A DNA stretch of 64,000 nt from Candidatus Borkfalkia faecavium (GTDB lineage: Bacteria; Bacillota; Clostridia; Christensenellales; Borkfalkiaceae): assembly GCA_019114755.1 (NCBI GenBank), contig DXEW01000003.1, forward strand, positions 17,332 to 81,331. The letters run 5' to 3'. Below the pieces are notes generated by a model, which was not told the DNA's origin, did not search any database, and saw nothing but the letters and a program-made list of their open reading frames with translations. Both the position numbers and the translations under genes were made by a program. Of this stretch, positions 1 to 10,000 are shown piece by piece. The stretch's first letter is position 1. Each line of letters starts with the position of its first letter.

Positions 1-350
1 GCGTTGATGCCGTCGTACAGCCGCCGCCACACCTCGCCCGATGCGCAGCAGTCGGGGCAGTCGCAAAAGGAGATGCAGTCTACGATCTCCATATTGTCTT
101 CTAAGGCGCGGGCGATGTCTCCCACGGTGACGGACTGGGGCGCACGCGCCAGCTTGTAGCCGCCCGCCACCCCGCGCACGGCGGTGACGATGCCGCTGCC
201 CGCCAGCATGCGCATGATCTTTTCGATATATTTGCCGGAAACGGCGATCTCTTTTTCCAGCGACGAGGCGCTGACGCAGCGCTCGGGATAGTTGAGCGCC
301 AGGATATAACAGGCCTTGAGCCCGTACTGCGATTTGGATGAAAGGCGCAT
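1..350 (-). CDS. Rrf2-family transcriptional regulator, truncated by the window edge
   Basis: My translation from the ATG at 350: MRLSSKSQYGLKACYILALNYPERCVSASSLEKEIAVSGKYIEKIMRMLAGSGIVTAVRGVAGGYKLARAPQSVTVGDIARALEDNMEIVDCISFCDCPDCC. This is an Rrf2-type winged helix with a Cys cluster. The frame is absent from the ORF track because it runs off the edge. Confidence 0.88.
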   Translation of the reverse strand, partial: MRLSSKSQYGLKACYILALNYPERCVSASSLEKEIAVSGKYIEKIMRMLAGSGIVTAVRGVAGGYKLARAPQSVTVGDIARALEDNMEIVDCISFCDCPDCCASGEVWRRLYDGIN

Positions 351-670
351 GGTGCGTATACCTCCGTAATATACAACCGAATAAGTTGCAATTATTATAG
401 CGCGGGGCGGGCGCGCCGTCAACCATTTTTGGGGGGAAAAAACATTTTTGCGCGGCTCTTATTTCTAAAACGCCGCGGCGGTTTTCCTTTTCAAATGAGC
501 CGAAACTTTTTTCTTTTCAAAAAAAATCGAAGATGCCCCTTCCCTTCTGAAAAGGAGAAGCGCCTTCCCCTTCCCGAAAAGCGTTAAACTCCCTTCCCTT
601 CCAAAAAAATCGCGTAAAAAAATTCCGCGCCCTGCCGAAGCAGAACACGGAAAAAAAGAAGGAGTATCTG

Positions 671-1276
671 TCAATTTTGTGAGCGAGTCCAGTCGGAAAA
701 GATACAGCCGCAATAATTTTGGCGGTACAGGCCGTGCTGTTTCGCCAGCTCGACCGAGCGCAAATAGCCGTTTTGCTTTTTGAAGTCGTTGGGCAGCCAG
801 CGCACGCCGTACTCCGCGGCATACCGCTCGCCCAGTTGGTTGAGCCAGGCGGCGTTTTTGTGCGGGCTGACCGATAATGTAGAGCAAAACCAGCCGTATC
901 CGTTTTCCTTTGCCGTGCGGGCAGTTTTTCCGATACGCAAGGCATAACAGCGGTAGCACCTTGCTCCGCCTTCGCGTTCCGCTTCCAGCCCCTGTACCGT
1001 ATCGAAAAATTCTTGCGGAAGGTAGTCGCAGTCTAAAAAGTCTGCCTGCCCTGTTTCGCGCAGCAGGCGCAGCTGCTCTGATTTGCGCTTGGCGTACTCC
1101 GCCCCGTCGGTGATGTTGGGGTTGTAGTACAGCACGGTGACGCGGAAGGTATCCGCGAGCGCTTCTAAGCAGCGCGTGGAACAGGGTCCGCAGCAGCTGT
1201 GCAGCAGCAGGCGCTCGCCTTTGGGCACTTCCTCCAAGATCTGCAGCATCTTTTTGTGGAAATTTTCCCTGTTCAT
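671..1276 (-). CDS. queH: Epoxyqueuosine reductase QueH (DUF208 family)
   Basis: Motifs LLLHSCCGPCSTRC, YYNPNI, RCYRCYALR and NYCGCIFS are typical of QueH. Start taken at MNREN. Confidence 0.88.
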   Translation of the reverse strand: MNRENFHKKMLQILEEVPKGERLLLHSCCGPCSTRCLEALADTFRVTVLYYNPNITDGAEYAKRKSEQLRLLRETGQADFLDCDYLPQEFFDTVQGLEAEREGGARCYRCYALRIGKTARTAKENGYGWFCSTLSVSPHKNAAWLNQLGERYAAEYGVRWLPNDFKKQNGYLRSVELAKQHGLYRQNYCGCIFSDWTRSQN

Positions 1277-1683
1277 AGAGACATTATAACACACTTTGAA
1301 AAAAAAGCAAAGTATTTATGGGCAAAAAAACAAATAGTCCTGCAAATGTTGGAGAAAATTGTCGCATTTGTCACAAATCGAGGCAAAAATTTTTTCCGAC
1401 GCCTTTGCGGAAGGAAGTGGGCGCCCCACCGCGCAACGTTCGCGCCCGCGCGCTTGTGGTGACCTCGCCATAAACCTCCGCGATCATCCGCCGCACCGCA
1501 CAACGTCCGCGCCCGCGCGCCTGCGCAAATGGTAAATGTAAAATGTAGAATGTAAAATTCCGGATACAATAAAAAATAATTCTCGCGCAAGCAAAACCAC
1601 GCTTTTGCGCCAGCGCCCCCAATTTGCCGTTAGGCTCATGCAGGAAAGGTGAAGCCGCGGCATTTTTATTCCAAACTATTCTC

Positions 1684-1901
1684 AAAAAACGGCAAAATCA
1701 CACTTTTGCCGTTTTTCCCTTATGAGCATACGGATGGAGGTGAATGCGCCGCGCGTTTTATCAAGGGTGTGCCCTGCAATGCGCGGCGCAGAGGGGAGAA
1801 ACCGCCGCCAGTATGGCGCGCAAATTTGCGCGCCAACGCACGGCAGGTTTCCCCCTTACTCTCGACAATTTCTTTCGTCAGCTCGAAAGAAATTGTGAGA
1901 A
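1684..1901 (+). repeat. Structured dispersed element, copy 1, abutting the GNAT stop codon; a partial copy precedes it (~1585-1665)
   Basis: aacggcaaaatcacacttttgccgttttt; TATGagCATA; ggaggtgaa; TGCGCCGCGC-gttttatcaagggtgtgccctgcaat-GCGCGGCGCA; gggagAAACC...TGGCGCGCAAATTTGCGCGCCA...GGTTTcccc; CAATTTCTTTCGtcagctCGAAAGAAATTG; tgagaa. Confidence 0.75.
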
Positions 1902-2396
1902 CTAAATTCTGTATTCATAAATATAATCATCCATCACAAAGCCGCTGCCGATGTCGGTGACGGTGTGGTCGGTGCGCGTGAAGCCGAACTTTTCGTAAGC
2001 GCGCACGGCGCGGGCGTTGCCCGTGTTGACGGTGAGGTACACCGCCTTCAGCCCCCTCTCTGCGGCGATCTCTGCCACGGCGGCGAGCGCCTTTTGCCCG
2101 ATGCCGCGGCCGCGCTCTTCTTCCGTAAGGTATAATTTGGAGAGGAACAGCTTCTCTTTTTCGGGGTGCAGGGCGCAGTAGCCGATGCGCCGCCCTTCGC
2201 CTTCGATATAATAATACAGGTACCCCTCTTCGCGCACCTGCCGTTCGATGGCGGCGGCGCTTTGGAAGGTATCCGTCATATACTTGACCTGCGCTTCGCC
2301 CAAAAGGCCGTCGTACGCGGTGTGCCACTGGCGGGCGATGAACTGCGCCAGCGGGGCGTATTCTTCTTTTTGAGCGGGAACAAAACGGATGTCCAT
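1902..2396 (-). CDS. GNAT-family N-acetyltransferase
   Basis: GNAT core ...LYLTEEERGRGIGQKALAAVAEIAAERGLKAVYLTVNTGNARAVRAYEKFGF. Start taken at MDIRFVP. Confidence 0.88.
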   Translation of the reverse strand: MDIRFVPAQKEEYAPLAQFIARQWHTAYDGLLGEAQVKYMTDTFQSAAAIERQVREEGYLYYYIEGEGRRIGYCALHPEKEKLFLSKLYLTEEERGRGIGQKALAAVAEIAAERGLKAVYLTVNTGNARAVRAYEKFGFTRTDHTVTDIGSGFVMDDYIYEYRI

Positions 2397-2669
2397 GCCA
2401 ACTTCTCCTCGGTGATCTTTCCTATCTATTATAGACCTTGCGGGCGGCAAAGTCAAGCGCCGCCCTTAGCGCTTTTCCCTGCGCCCGCGCCATTCCCGTA
2501 CCATTCCCGCGCCTGTCGCTCCCTTCCTTTCTGTAAAAAAAGAAAAAAGCCTTTCGGCAAAGTTCGGCAGCGTTCGGCAAAAGTTTCGCCATTTTTCGCT
2601 CCCGTTTATTGTATACTGAAACACACTGCGGCCGCAGCTGCGGCGCAAAATTTTGCCACGGGGAAGAAG

Positions 2670-3356
2670 ATGGTACATATTTCGGAAACGATCTTACGAT
2701 GGCTGGAAGAGACTGCCGCCGCCTGCGGCGACGGCGTACTGCTGGCGCTGTTGGCGGCCCCGCCGCTGCTGTTTTTGCTCGCCTTTGTGCTGCGGCTGGG
2801 CATCCCCCGCCTGCGCGCCCTGCCGCTGCGCCCGCTGCATGCCGCCGCCGACGTGTGCCTGCTGCTGTATTTGTGCCTGTGCCTGCTGCACCCGCAGCTG
2901 CGCCCCCGCCTGTACGCCGCCGCGGCGCTCATATTGCTGGAAAAGCTGGCGCTGTGCGCCCTGCTTACCCTGCTGCGCCTGCCGGGGCGCAAAAAAAAGC
3001 GCAGTCCGCGCCCTGCCGCGCCCCCTTTACAGGCGGAGCCTGCCGCATCCCCCTTGCAGCCGCCCCCGCCACCCCCGCCGCCCGCCGAGGGCTTGCCCGC
3101 CAAGGTGCTGTGCTGTGAAGAGCGGGAAGAGCGGGAGACGGAAGTGGAAAAAGACGTGCGCTTGGGGCATATATTCGGGGTGTTGGAGCGGCTGAAACAG
3201 CTGCCGCTCAGCCCCGGCGACAGGCTGGAAGCGGAAAAGGCGCAGCAGCTGCTGACGGCCTACCGCGCCAAGCGGACGCTTTGCGCCAAAGAGGCGGAAA
3301 CGCTCAACGACATACTCGCCGCCCTGTTAAAGATGATGGCGAAGTATCAATATTGA
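2670..3356 (+). CDS. Predicted membrane protein of unknown function
   Basis: ATG at 2670 within the longer ORF. Hydrophobic N-terminal segments, a Pro-rich linker (PPPPPPPPAEG) and a charged C-terminal domain. No family recognised. Confidence 0.55.
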   Translation: MVHISETILRWLEETAAACGDGVLLALLAAPPLLFLLAFVLRLGIPRLRALPLRPLHAAADVCLLLYLCLCLLHPQLRPRLYAAAALILLEKLALCALLTLLRLPGRKKKRSPRPAAPPLQAEPAASPLQPPPPPPPPAEGLPAKVLCCEEREERETEVEKDVRLGHIFGVLERLKQLPLSPGDRLEAEKAQQLLTAYRAKRTLCAKEAETLNDILAALLKMMAKYQY

Positions 3357-3484
3357 AAAAGCCGAAGCGGCGGCAAAAAAGAAAAAGATAAAACGATAAA
3401 CGACAAGGGGCGCGTCTTGCATAAGGCGCGCCCCTCTTTTTCCGTTGTTTGCCCTAACGCCGCCCGCACCCGACGGCGGGGCTT

Positions 3485-6400
3485 TCATTTTTCTTCCAAA
3501 ATTTCCTGTCGGGCGGAAGGGGCCTTTTCATTTTCTTCCAAAATCTCCTGCGGGACGGGCAGGGTATAGCATTGCAGGATGTTGACGATGTACGCCCTGA
3601 CTTTGGACGCCCCGCCCCGCCGCGCCGCCGCCGCGTAGATCTTGAGCTGGGGGGCGTAGCGGGCGAGCAGCTCCTGCGGCCCGTGCGAGGAATACTTGTA
3701 GTCGATGACGATGCACTCGCCGCCGCGCGTGGCCAACAAGTCGATGACGCCCTGCACCAGCACCTCGTCTTCGGCATCCGTTTCAAACAGCCGGCGGGCG
3801 GGCAGGAACATGAGGAATTCGCGCTCGCGCCCGAGGGTGTAGCCGGAAAGGGAGGCGAACACGGGCATTTGCAGCACCGCGCGCAGCCGCCCGGCATCGA
3901 GCAGGGCCGCCTGTTGCGGGGGGAGAAGGGCGCAGACGCGGGCGATCTCTTCTTCAACGGGGGCGGAAAAGTCGGCGCGTTCCAAAAAGGCGTGGTATGC
4001 CGTGCCGTGCGCCGCGTCGGCATCGGAGGCGTACTCTTCGCCGCCGACAGCGGGCTCTTCCGCCCGCAGCGCCTGCAAGATGGCGGAAGGCGAGGTCTTG
4101 ACGGGCAGAAGGGTGCTGCTCTGATAGGCGTACGGGAGGGCGTAGCGCGCCAGCACGGCGGCTTTGGCGGCTTCGTCGCAGCCGGAAATGACCCGCTCGC
4201 CCGCAGGGGCGGGCACGGCGCCCGCCACGGGGGCGTAGTTGTCTTTGAGGAGCGAGAGGTCGATGAAGTCGGCAAAGCTCTTTGCCTCGGTGAGGGAAGC
4301 CTCGTCGAAGGGCTGTTCTTTGGAGAACACGAGGTGCAGGCTGCTTTTGGCGCGGGTGAGGGCGACGTATAAAAGGCGCATCTCGTCTTCCGAGCGGCGC
4401 CTGGCGGCGCGGCGGGAAGCTGCGGCGCGCAAAATAGTTTCGGCGGCGGTATGGGAAGAGGGGTCGTACGCCTTCAGGGCGAAACCCCACTCGTCGTCAA
4501 AGAGTACCGGAGACTGGTCGCCCGCAAAGGGCTTGTTCAGCCCCCCGACGATGACGACGGGGAATTCAAGCCCCTTGGAAGCGTGCATGGTCATCACGCG
4601 GACGGCGTTTTCGCCCCCGCTTTCGGCATAGCCGAGCTCGCCGCTTACCCTGACCTGCTCTAAAAACTCGTGCACGGCGGCGCTGCCCGCCGCGGCGATG
4701 AGGCGGGAGAGGCGGCGCACCCGCTCTGCCCCGCAGGGCAGGGCCAGCTGCTGCGCTTCCATGCCGGTATCGGCGAGGATGTACGCCATCAGCTCGGCGG
4801 CGCCGTGCACCTGCATGCGCAGGCGGTAGCGCTCCGCACGGGCGTAAAAGGCGGCAAGTTTTTGGCCCAAGCTCCCGCCTTCTGCCGCCAGCCGCTCGCA
4901 GGCGGCTGCAAAGCCCTCTTCGCCGTTTTCGTCTTTTTTGGCGGAAAGGCGGATGGCGGCGAGGTCTTCGTCCGTCAGCCCGCCCATCGCCGATTTCAAG
5001 GCGGCGGCGAGGGGGATCTCCTGCCCGCCGTTATCCAGAAACTGCAAAATGGCGAGCATGGCGCGCACTTCGGGGTAGCTGCACAGATCGACCTCGGCTG
5101 CGGCGGCGACGGGGATGCCGCGGCCGACGAGCGCGCGGATGACGCGGCGGGTGTGCTCGGTGCCGCTGCGCATGAGCACGACGATATCCTGCAGGCGGTT
5201 GGGCACCTCTTTGCCTTCGGCGGGGTCGTAGCGCATGGACGCCGCCTCTTGCAGCACCAGCTCTGCGATCAGCTCGCCCTCGGCGGAGGCTTCGCCCTCC
5301 CCTTCGCCCAAATGCTCCGCCACCGAATACACGCCGCGCGCGGGCGGGGCCTGCTTTTCGGGCGGGGGCACGAACTCGGCGCACACCTTGCCCAAGGGGC
5401 GGGCGGGGCTGCCCTGCCGCGCCGCATCGCCCGCCGTGATGACGGACGTGGCGGCGTAATCGATGGAACAGCTTTCGCGCGTCATGCAGCGGGTGAAGAG
5501 CTTGTTGACGGCGTCGAGCACGGCAAAGCAGCTGCGGAAGTTGCCGTTGAGGGTGAGCGCCCGCCCCTCGGCGGAAAGTTCTTCAAATTTTTGGGTGAAG
5601 AAGGCGGCGGAACAGCCGCGGAAGCCGTAGATGGACTGCTTCGGATCGCCCACCATGAACACGTTTTTGCCCCCCAGGCGGGTGAGGATGCGGTCCTGCA
5701 CCGGGTTGACGTCTTGATATTCGTCTACGAACACATGCGTGTAGCGGGCGTTGACCTCGGCGCGCACGGCTTCGTTTTCCAACAGGCGCAGGCAGCCGTG
5801 CTCGAGGTCGGCAAAGTCCAGCCCGCCCGCGCGGCGCTTGGCGGCGGCGTAGAAGCCGTCGAAGGCGATGAGCGCCTCGCACAGGCCTTCCGCCGTCTTG
5901 CCCGAAGAGAGGAAGCGCGCCAGCTCTTCTTCCCGCGAAGAAAAGGGGGCGGCGAATTTTGCCAGCTTTTCGATCTGCGGCTTGAGCGTTTTGAGCTTTT
6001 CGTCCAGCGCGGCGGCGGGGCCGCCGCCCTTGCGGGCCTTATCGGCGCGCGGCTTGGACGAGAGCTTTGTTTCCGCCAAAACGGCGGCGGAAGCGAAGAT
6101 ATCGGGCGCGGCGCACAGCCGCTCGGCAAGGGCCTTGCGCTCCTGCAAAAAGGCGATATGCGCCCCGCCGAACAGGCCCTGTTCCAGATAGGGCTGCATC
6201 TCCCCTTCCAGCGCGGCGGCGCTTTTGCCAAGGCGCGCGGCGCGGGCGGAAAGCTCGCCTTGCAGTTCGGCGGCGAGGGCTTCGAAGCCTTCCTCGCCGT
6301 AGCGGGCGGGGAGGGCGCGCAGAAAGGCGAGGTAATCGGGGCGGGAGCGCATCTTTTCGTACCCTTCCAAGACGATCTTGCCCAAGGCGTCGAACCCGCG

Positions 6401-6898
6401 GCTGCCCGCAAAGGCGGCGCCGAGGGCGGAAAAGGCGGCGGACTTTTGTTCCAACAAATATTCGATGGTCTGCTGCAGGGCGCGGCGGCGCAGTTTTTTT
6501 GCCTCGGCGTCGTCGAGGACGCGGAAATTCGCCTCTACATCCGCCTCGTAAAAGCGGCGGCGCAAAAGCCCCGTGCAGAAGGAGTGCAGGGTGCACACGT
6601 CCGCCGTGCCGATCTCGGAGATCTGTTCGCGCAGGCGGGCGCGCACGGCGGCATCGTGCGTGCCGTTGACGGAGCGCACCAGCGCCGCCCGCAGGCGCTC
6701 TTTCATCTCGGCGGCGGCGAGCTTTGTAAAGGTGACGGCGAGCACGGACGACACCTCCGCCTCGCCCGCGAGGATGAGGGAGATCATCTTTTCGATCATC
6801 ACGAAGGTCTTGCCGCTGCCCGCCGAGGCGGACACCAGCACCTGCCCCGGGGCGGCGATGGCCGCCTGCTGTTCCTGTGTGGGTCTGCGTTCGCTCAT
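3485..6898 (-). CDS. addA: ATP-dependent helicase/nuclease subunit A (AddA)
   Basis: UvrD-type helicase motifs (VSASAGSGKTFVMIEKM, HVFVDEYQDVNPVQDRIL, VMTMHASKGLEFPVVIVGG) and a C-terminal nuclease domain (VLVQGVIDLLATRGGECIVIDYKYS). Adjacent to addB. Confidence 0.93.
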   Translation of the reverse strand: MSERRPTQEQQAAIAAPGQVLVSASAGSGKTFVMIEKMISLILAGEAEVSSVLAVTFTKLAAAEMKERLRAALVRSVNGTHDAAVRARLREQISEIGTADVCTLHSFCTGLLRRRFYEADVEANFRVLDDAEAKKLRRRALQQTIEYLLEQKSAAFSALGAAFAGSRGFDALGKIVLEGYEKMRSRPDYLAFLRALPARYGEEGFEALAAELQGELSARAARLGKSAAALEGEMQPYLEQGLFGGAHIAFLQERKALAERLCAAPDIFASAAVLAETKLSSKPRADKARKGGGPAAALDEKLKTLKPQIEKLAKFAAPFSSREEELARFLSSGKTAEGLCEALIAFDGFYAAAKRRAGGLDFADLEHGCLRLLENEAVRAEVNARYTHVFVDEYQDVNPVQDRILTRLGGKNVFMVGDPKQSIYGFRGCSAAFFTQKFEELSAEGRALTLNGNFRSCFAVLDAVNKLFTRCMTRESCSIDYAATSVITAGDAARQGSPARPLGKVCAEFVPPPEKQAPPARGVYSVAEHLGEGEGEASAEGELIAELVLQEAASMRYDPAEGKEVPNRLQDIVVLMRSGTEHTRRVIRALVGRGIPVAAAAEVDLCSYPEVRAMLAILQFLDNGGQEIPLAAALKSAMGGLTDEDLAAIRLSAKKDENGEEGFAAACERLAAEGGSLGQKLAAFYARAERYRLRMQVHGAAELMAYILADTGMEAQQLALPCGAERVRRLSRLIAAAGSAAVHEFLEQVRVSGELGYAESGGENAVRVMTMHASKGLEFPVVIVGGLNKPFAGDQSPVLFDDEWGFALKAYDPSSHTAAETILRAAASRRAARRRSEDEMRLLYVALTRAKSSLHLVFSKEQPFDEASLTEAKSFADFIDLSLLKDNYAPVAGAVPAPAGERVISGCDEAAKAAVLARYALPYAYQSSTLLPVKTSPSAILQALRAEEPAVGGEEYASDADAAHGTAYHAFLERADFSAPVEEEIARVCALLPPQQAALLDAGRLRAVLQMPVFASLSGYTLGREREFLMFLPARRLFETDAEDEVLVQGVIDLLATRGGECIVIDYKYSSHGPQELLARYAPQLKIYAAAARRGGASKVRAYIVNILQCYTLPVPQEILEENEKAPSARQEILEEK

Positions 6899-7040
6899 TG
6901 TACGTTTCTCCTCATGACCGCGGCGGTCTGCCCGCCCCGTGCGTTCCTGCGCCGGCATGTTTCCCTTGTCTGCCCGCCCCGTGCGTTCCTGCGCCGGCTC
7001 ATTGCCCTTTTCCGACTGCTCGTTGCCCTTTTATGACTGT

Positions 7041-10000
7041 TCATTGCCCTTCCCTCTCGCTGCGGACGATGTCTACGATCTCGCTAAGGCTTGCGGTGCG
7101 CTCGCTGCGCTCGGCTTCGGCGGGGTCGCGCCCGCACAGCGCCCCGTAGGGGCAGTAGGCGCACTCGCCCGCGTACGGCGAAGGGGCGATGCAGCCCGCC
7201 GAAAGTTCCTTCAAACAATTTTCGGAAACGCGCACGGCGTATTGCAGAAAGTCTGCCATCTCCTCTTCGCGCAAAGTACCCCTGCCGCCCGTGGCGCATT
7301 TGGCGGCGATGAAGCGGCTCTCTTCCCCCGCCTGCAGGGCGGGTTCGCTGAGGCGGACGATCTCCTCTTCGGCGGCGGTGAAGCCTTCCATGCGGAAGGG
7401 CGCCTTTTCTTCGGGCGGGACGAAGCCGACGCGGGCGGGGAAGTAATACGCCCCCGCGGGCTTGCCCCCCGCCGACGCCGCGGACAAATACAGCTCCAGC
7501 TGCAATTTTCTGCCCGTGTAATAGTCGGTGGGCTTGACCTGCATGCGGCCCGTCTTATAATCGACGACGCGCACGTATTCGCCGCTGCGGTCGATGCGGT
7601 CGATCTTGCCGGCGACGGTGTAGGTGCGGCCGCCCGCCCGCAGCGGGATGCCGCCGATGGGCGAGCCGGGGTAGCCGAACGACTGCTCGGCGGCGGCGAC
7701 GGTGTAGGCGGAGCCTTTGACCTGCTCGAACACCTGCCTGCCGATGACGACCGCCTCCTCCACCAGCGCGCGGGCGGCAAAGCTGCCCGCGCCCGTATCG
7801 GCGAGGTAGCAATAGGGCGGGGCGGAGAGCAGCTCTTCGGCGCGGGCGCGCATGAACGCCTCGCAGGCGGGGATATCGGGCAAGCGGGCGATGGCGGGGG
7901 CGAGCAGGCGCAGCAGCTCGTGCATGTAGTTGCCCGCGTCCAGCGCGCGCACGCTCTTTTCTTCCTGCCGCATCAGGCGCAGGCCGCGCTCGGCAAAGTT
8001 GCGGTAGGGACAGGCAAAATAGCCCTCGATGAGGGTGGGGGCGACCGTCTCCTTGCCGCCGAGCAGAAGCTGCGCCGCGGCGGGCGCGAACGCCTGTTCC
8101 CCCTGTATTTCCATGGCGGGGGCGTCCCCTTTTTCGCGCAGGGCGGAAAGAAGCCCGGTATGGGCGGAAAAATCTTTTCTGCCGCGGCGGTATTCGTCCG
8201 CACGCGAGAGGAGCTCTCGCACGGCGGGCACGCGCTCGCAGGAGATCGCGGCAAGATAGGCGCGGAAGGCGGCGGGGTCGCGCCGTTCATACCCTTCGTA
8301 GGCGGCGCGGTCGAACAGTTTGACGGGCTCTCCCCTTTCATCCGTGAACAGGGCGGCGACCGTCTGGAATACGCTGCTCGGCCGCACTTCCGCCCCCCCT
8401 TGGCCGGCGGGGCGGGAGAGGTACAGCCGCTCGGAAAAGCCGCAGAGGGCAAGGCCTGTGTTTTCGCGGGCGCGGGCGTTGACTTCGCGGATCTTGGGGG
8501 CGATCTCCACTTGCAGCGAGCGGAGGCGGTCGATATCCTTATCGGTGATGATGCCGTTATCCGCCCCGCAGGCGGGCACGGCGTCGGTAAGCCCCGCCGC
8601 GAACACGACCTTTGCCACCCCGCGGCGGCTTTCGGCATAGCTGCCCACGAACACGGCGTCTAAATACTGGGGGATGAGGGCGATCTTCAGCTCTTTCAGC
8701 CCCGCGCCCAGCATGGCGGCGAAGTCGTCCGCCGAAAGGCGCATGTTTCCCGCCAGCTGCTCCGCCTCGGCGAGCACCCGCTCCATGCACTCGGCGCCGC
8801 GGGCGAAATAGGCCGCTTCGGCGCGCAGGCCTTCTTCTTCCAAACGGGAAGAAAGTTCTTCCTGCACGGCGGCGCAGCCGCACAGCTGCATGAGGCGGCG
8901 CACCAGGCGGCAGTACTCCGCCCCGCGCATGGAAGCGGCCGCGCCTTCAAACAGGGAGAGGAGGCGTTCGCGCAGCGCCTCGAACTGCGCCTTGGCTTCC
9001 GCTCCCCCTTCCGCTTCGGCGAGGTCTTTGACGGGGCGTTTGGCGCCGCCGCGGTAGTTGGCATAGCGCAGCAGATAGCCGCGGTACGCTTCCACCCCGC
9101 GGCGGGGGGCGCCGAAAAAGGGATTGGCCAGGAAGGCGTCTGTATCCGCAGGCTCGAACCCGCCCGCAAGCAGCGAGAACCAGCCCAGCACGAAGGACGA
9201 CAGCGGGTGCTCGAAGGCGCTTTTGCGCACGTCGGCATAATACGGGATATGATATTCGGAAAAGGCGCGCGACAGCGGCACGGCATAGGCGGACAGGTCC
9301 GGCAAAAACAGCGACATTTCGCCGTAGCGCACCCCGCGCGCTGCCTCGGCGCGGACGGCGGCGGCGACAAAGCGCATTTCGTCCTCTTCGTCGGCGGCGG
9401 CAAACAGGCGCACGCGGTCTGTGGCCAAAGGCTGCGGGTAGACGGGATCGAACAGGCTGCGGCGCAGCGCCTCCGCCTCGGGGATGAGCCCCGAGGGCAG
9501 GGGGACGACCTGCACCGTGTGCCCCGCCCTGCGGCAGCAGCGCGTAAAGTCGGCGGCGGCTTCGCCTGCGTACAATGCCTCTTCTCCGCCGATGAGAAGG
9601 GCGGAAACGCTGCTCGCCGCAGAGATGGCGGCGCGGATGCCTTCCGCCGCCTGGCGGGTGAAGGAAGAAAAGCCGACGAACCACACCTCCGTGCCCGCGA
9701 GCTGCGCCGAGCGCACGGCATCCGGCAGCAGCGAGAGGACGCCGCTTTCGTCTACATACCCTTCCGCCAAAAAATCGAGATAGGCGCGGTAGACGAGGGC
9801 GATATCGGCGAGCTTTTCGCACAAAAGGGTATCCGCCTCCTGCTGCGCCGCCTCGAGCATTTCGGGCGTGACCAGCGCCGCGCGCAGCTGGGCGATGGTC
9901 TCGTACAGCGCCGCCGCGCAGGAAAGGGTGCCGAAGTAGCGCAGCTGACCCGCAAGGCGGGATAAAATGGCGCCCACCGCCAGCACCGAGCCCTGCTTGG

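Noticed and set aside
101-391. ORF-track protein of 96 aa at the left edge
   Set aside because: Wrong frame; the true frame encodes an Rrf2 regulator running off the window.
4670-8663. Long plus-strand ORFs (4670..7036 and 6939..8663) opposite addA/addB
   Set aside because: Gly/Ala/His-rich shadow frames of verified nuclease genes.
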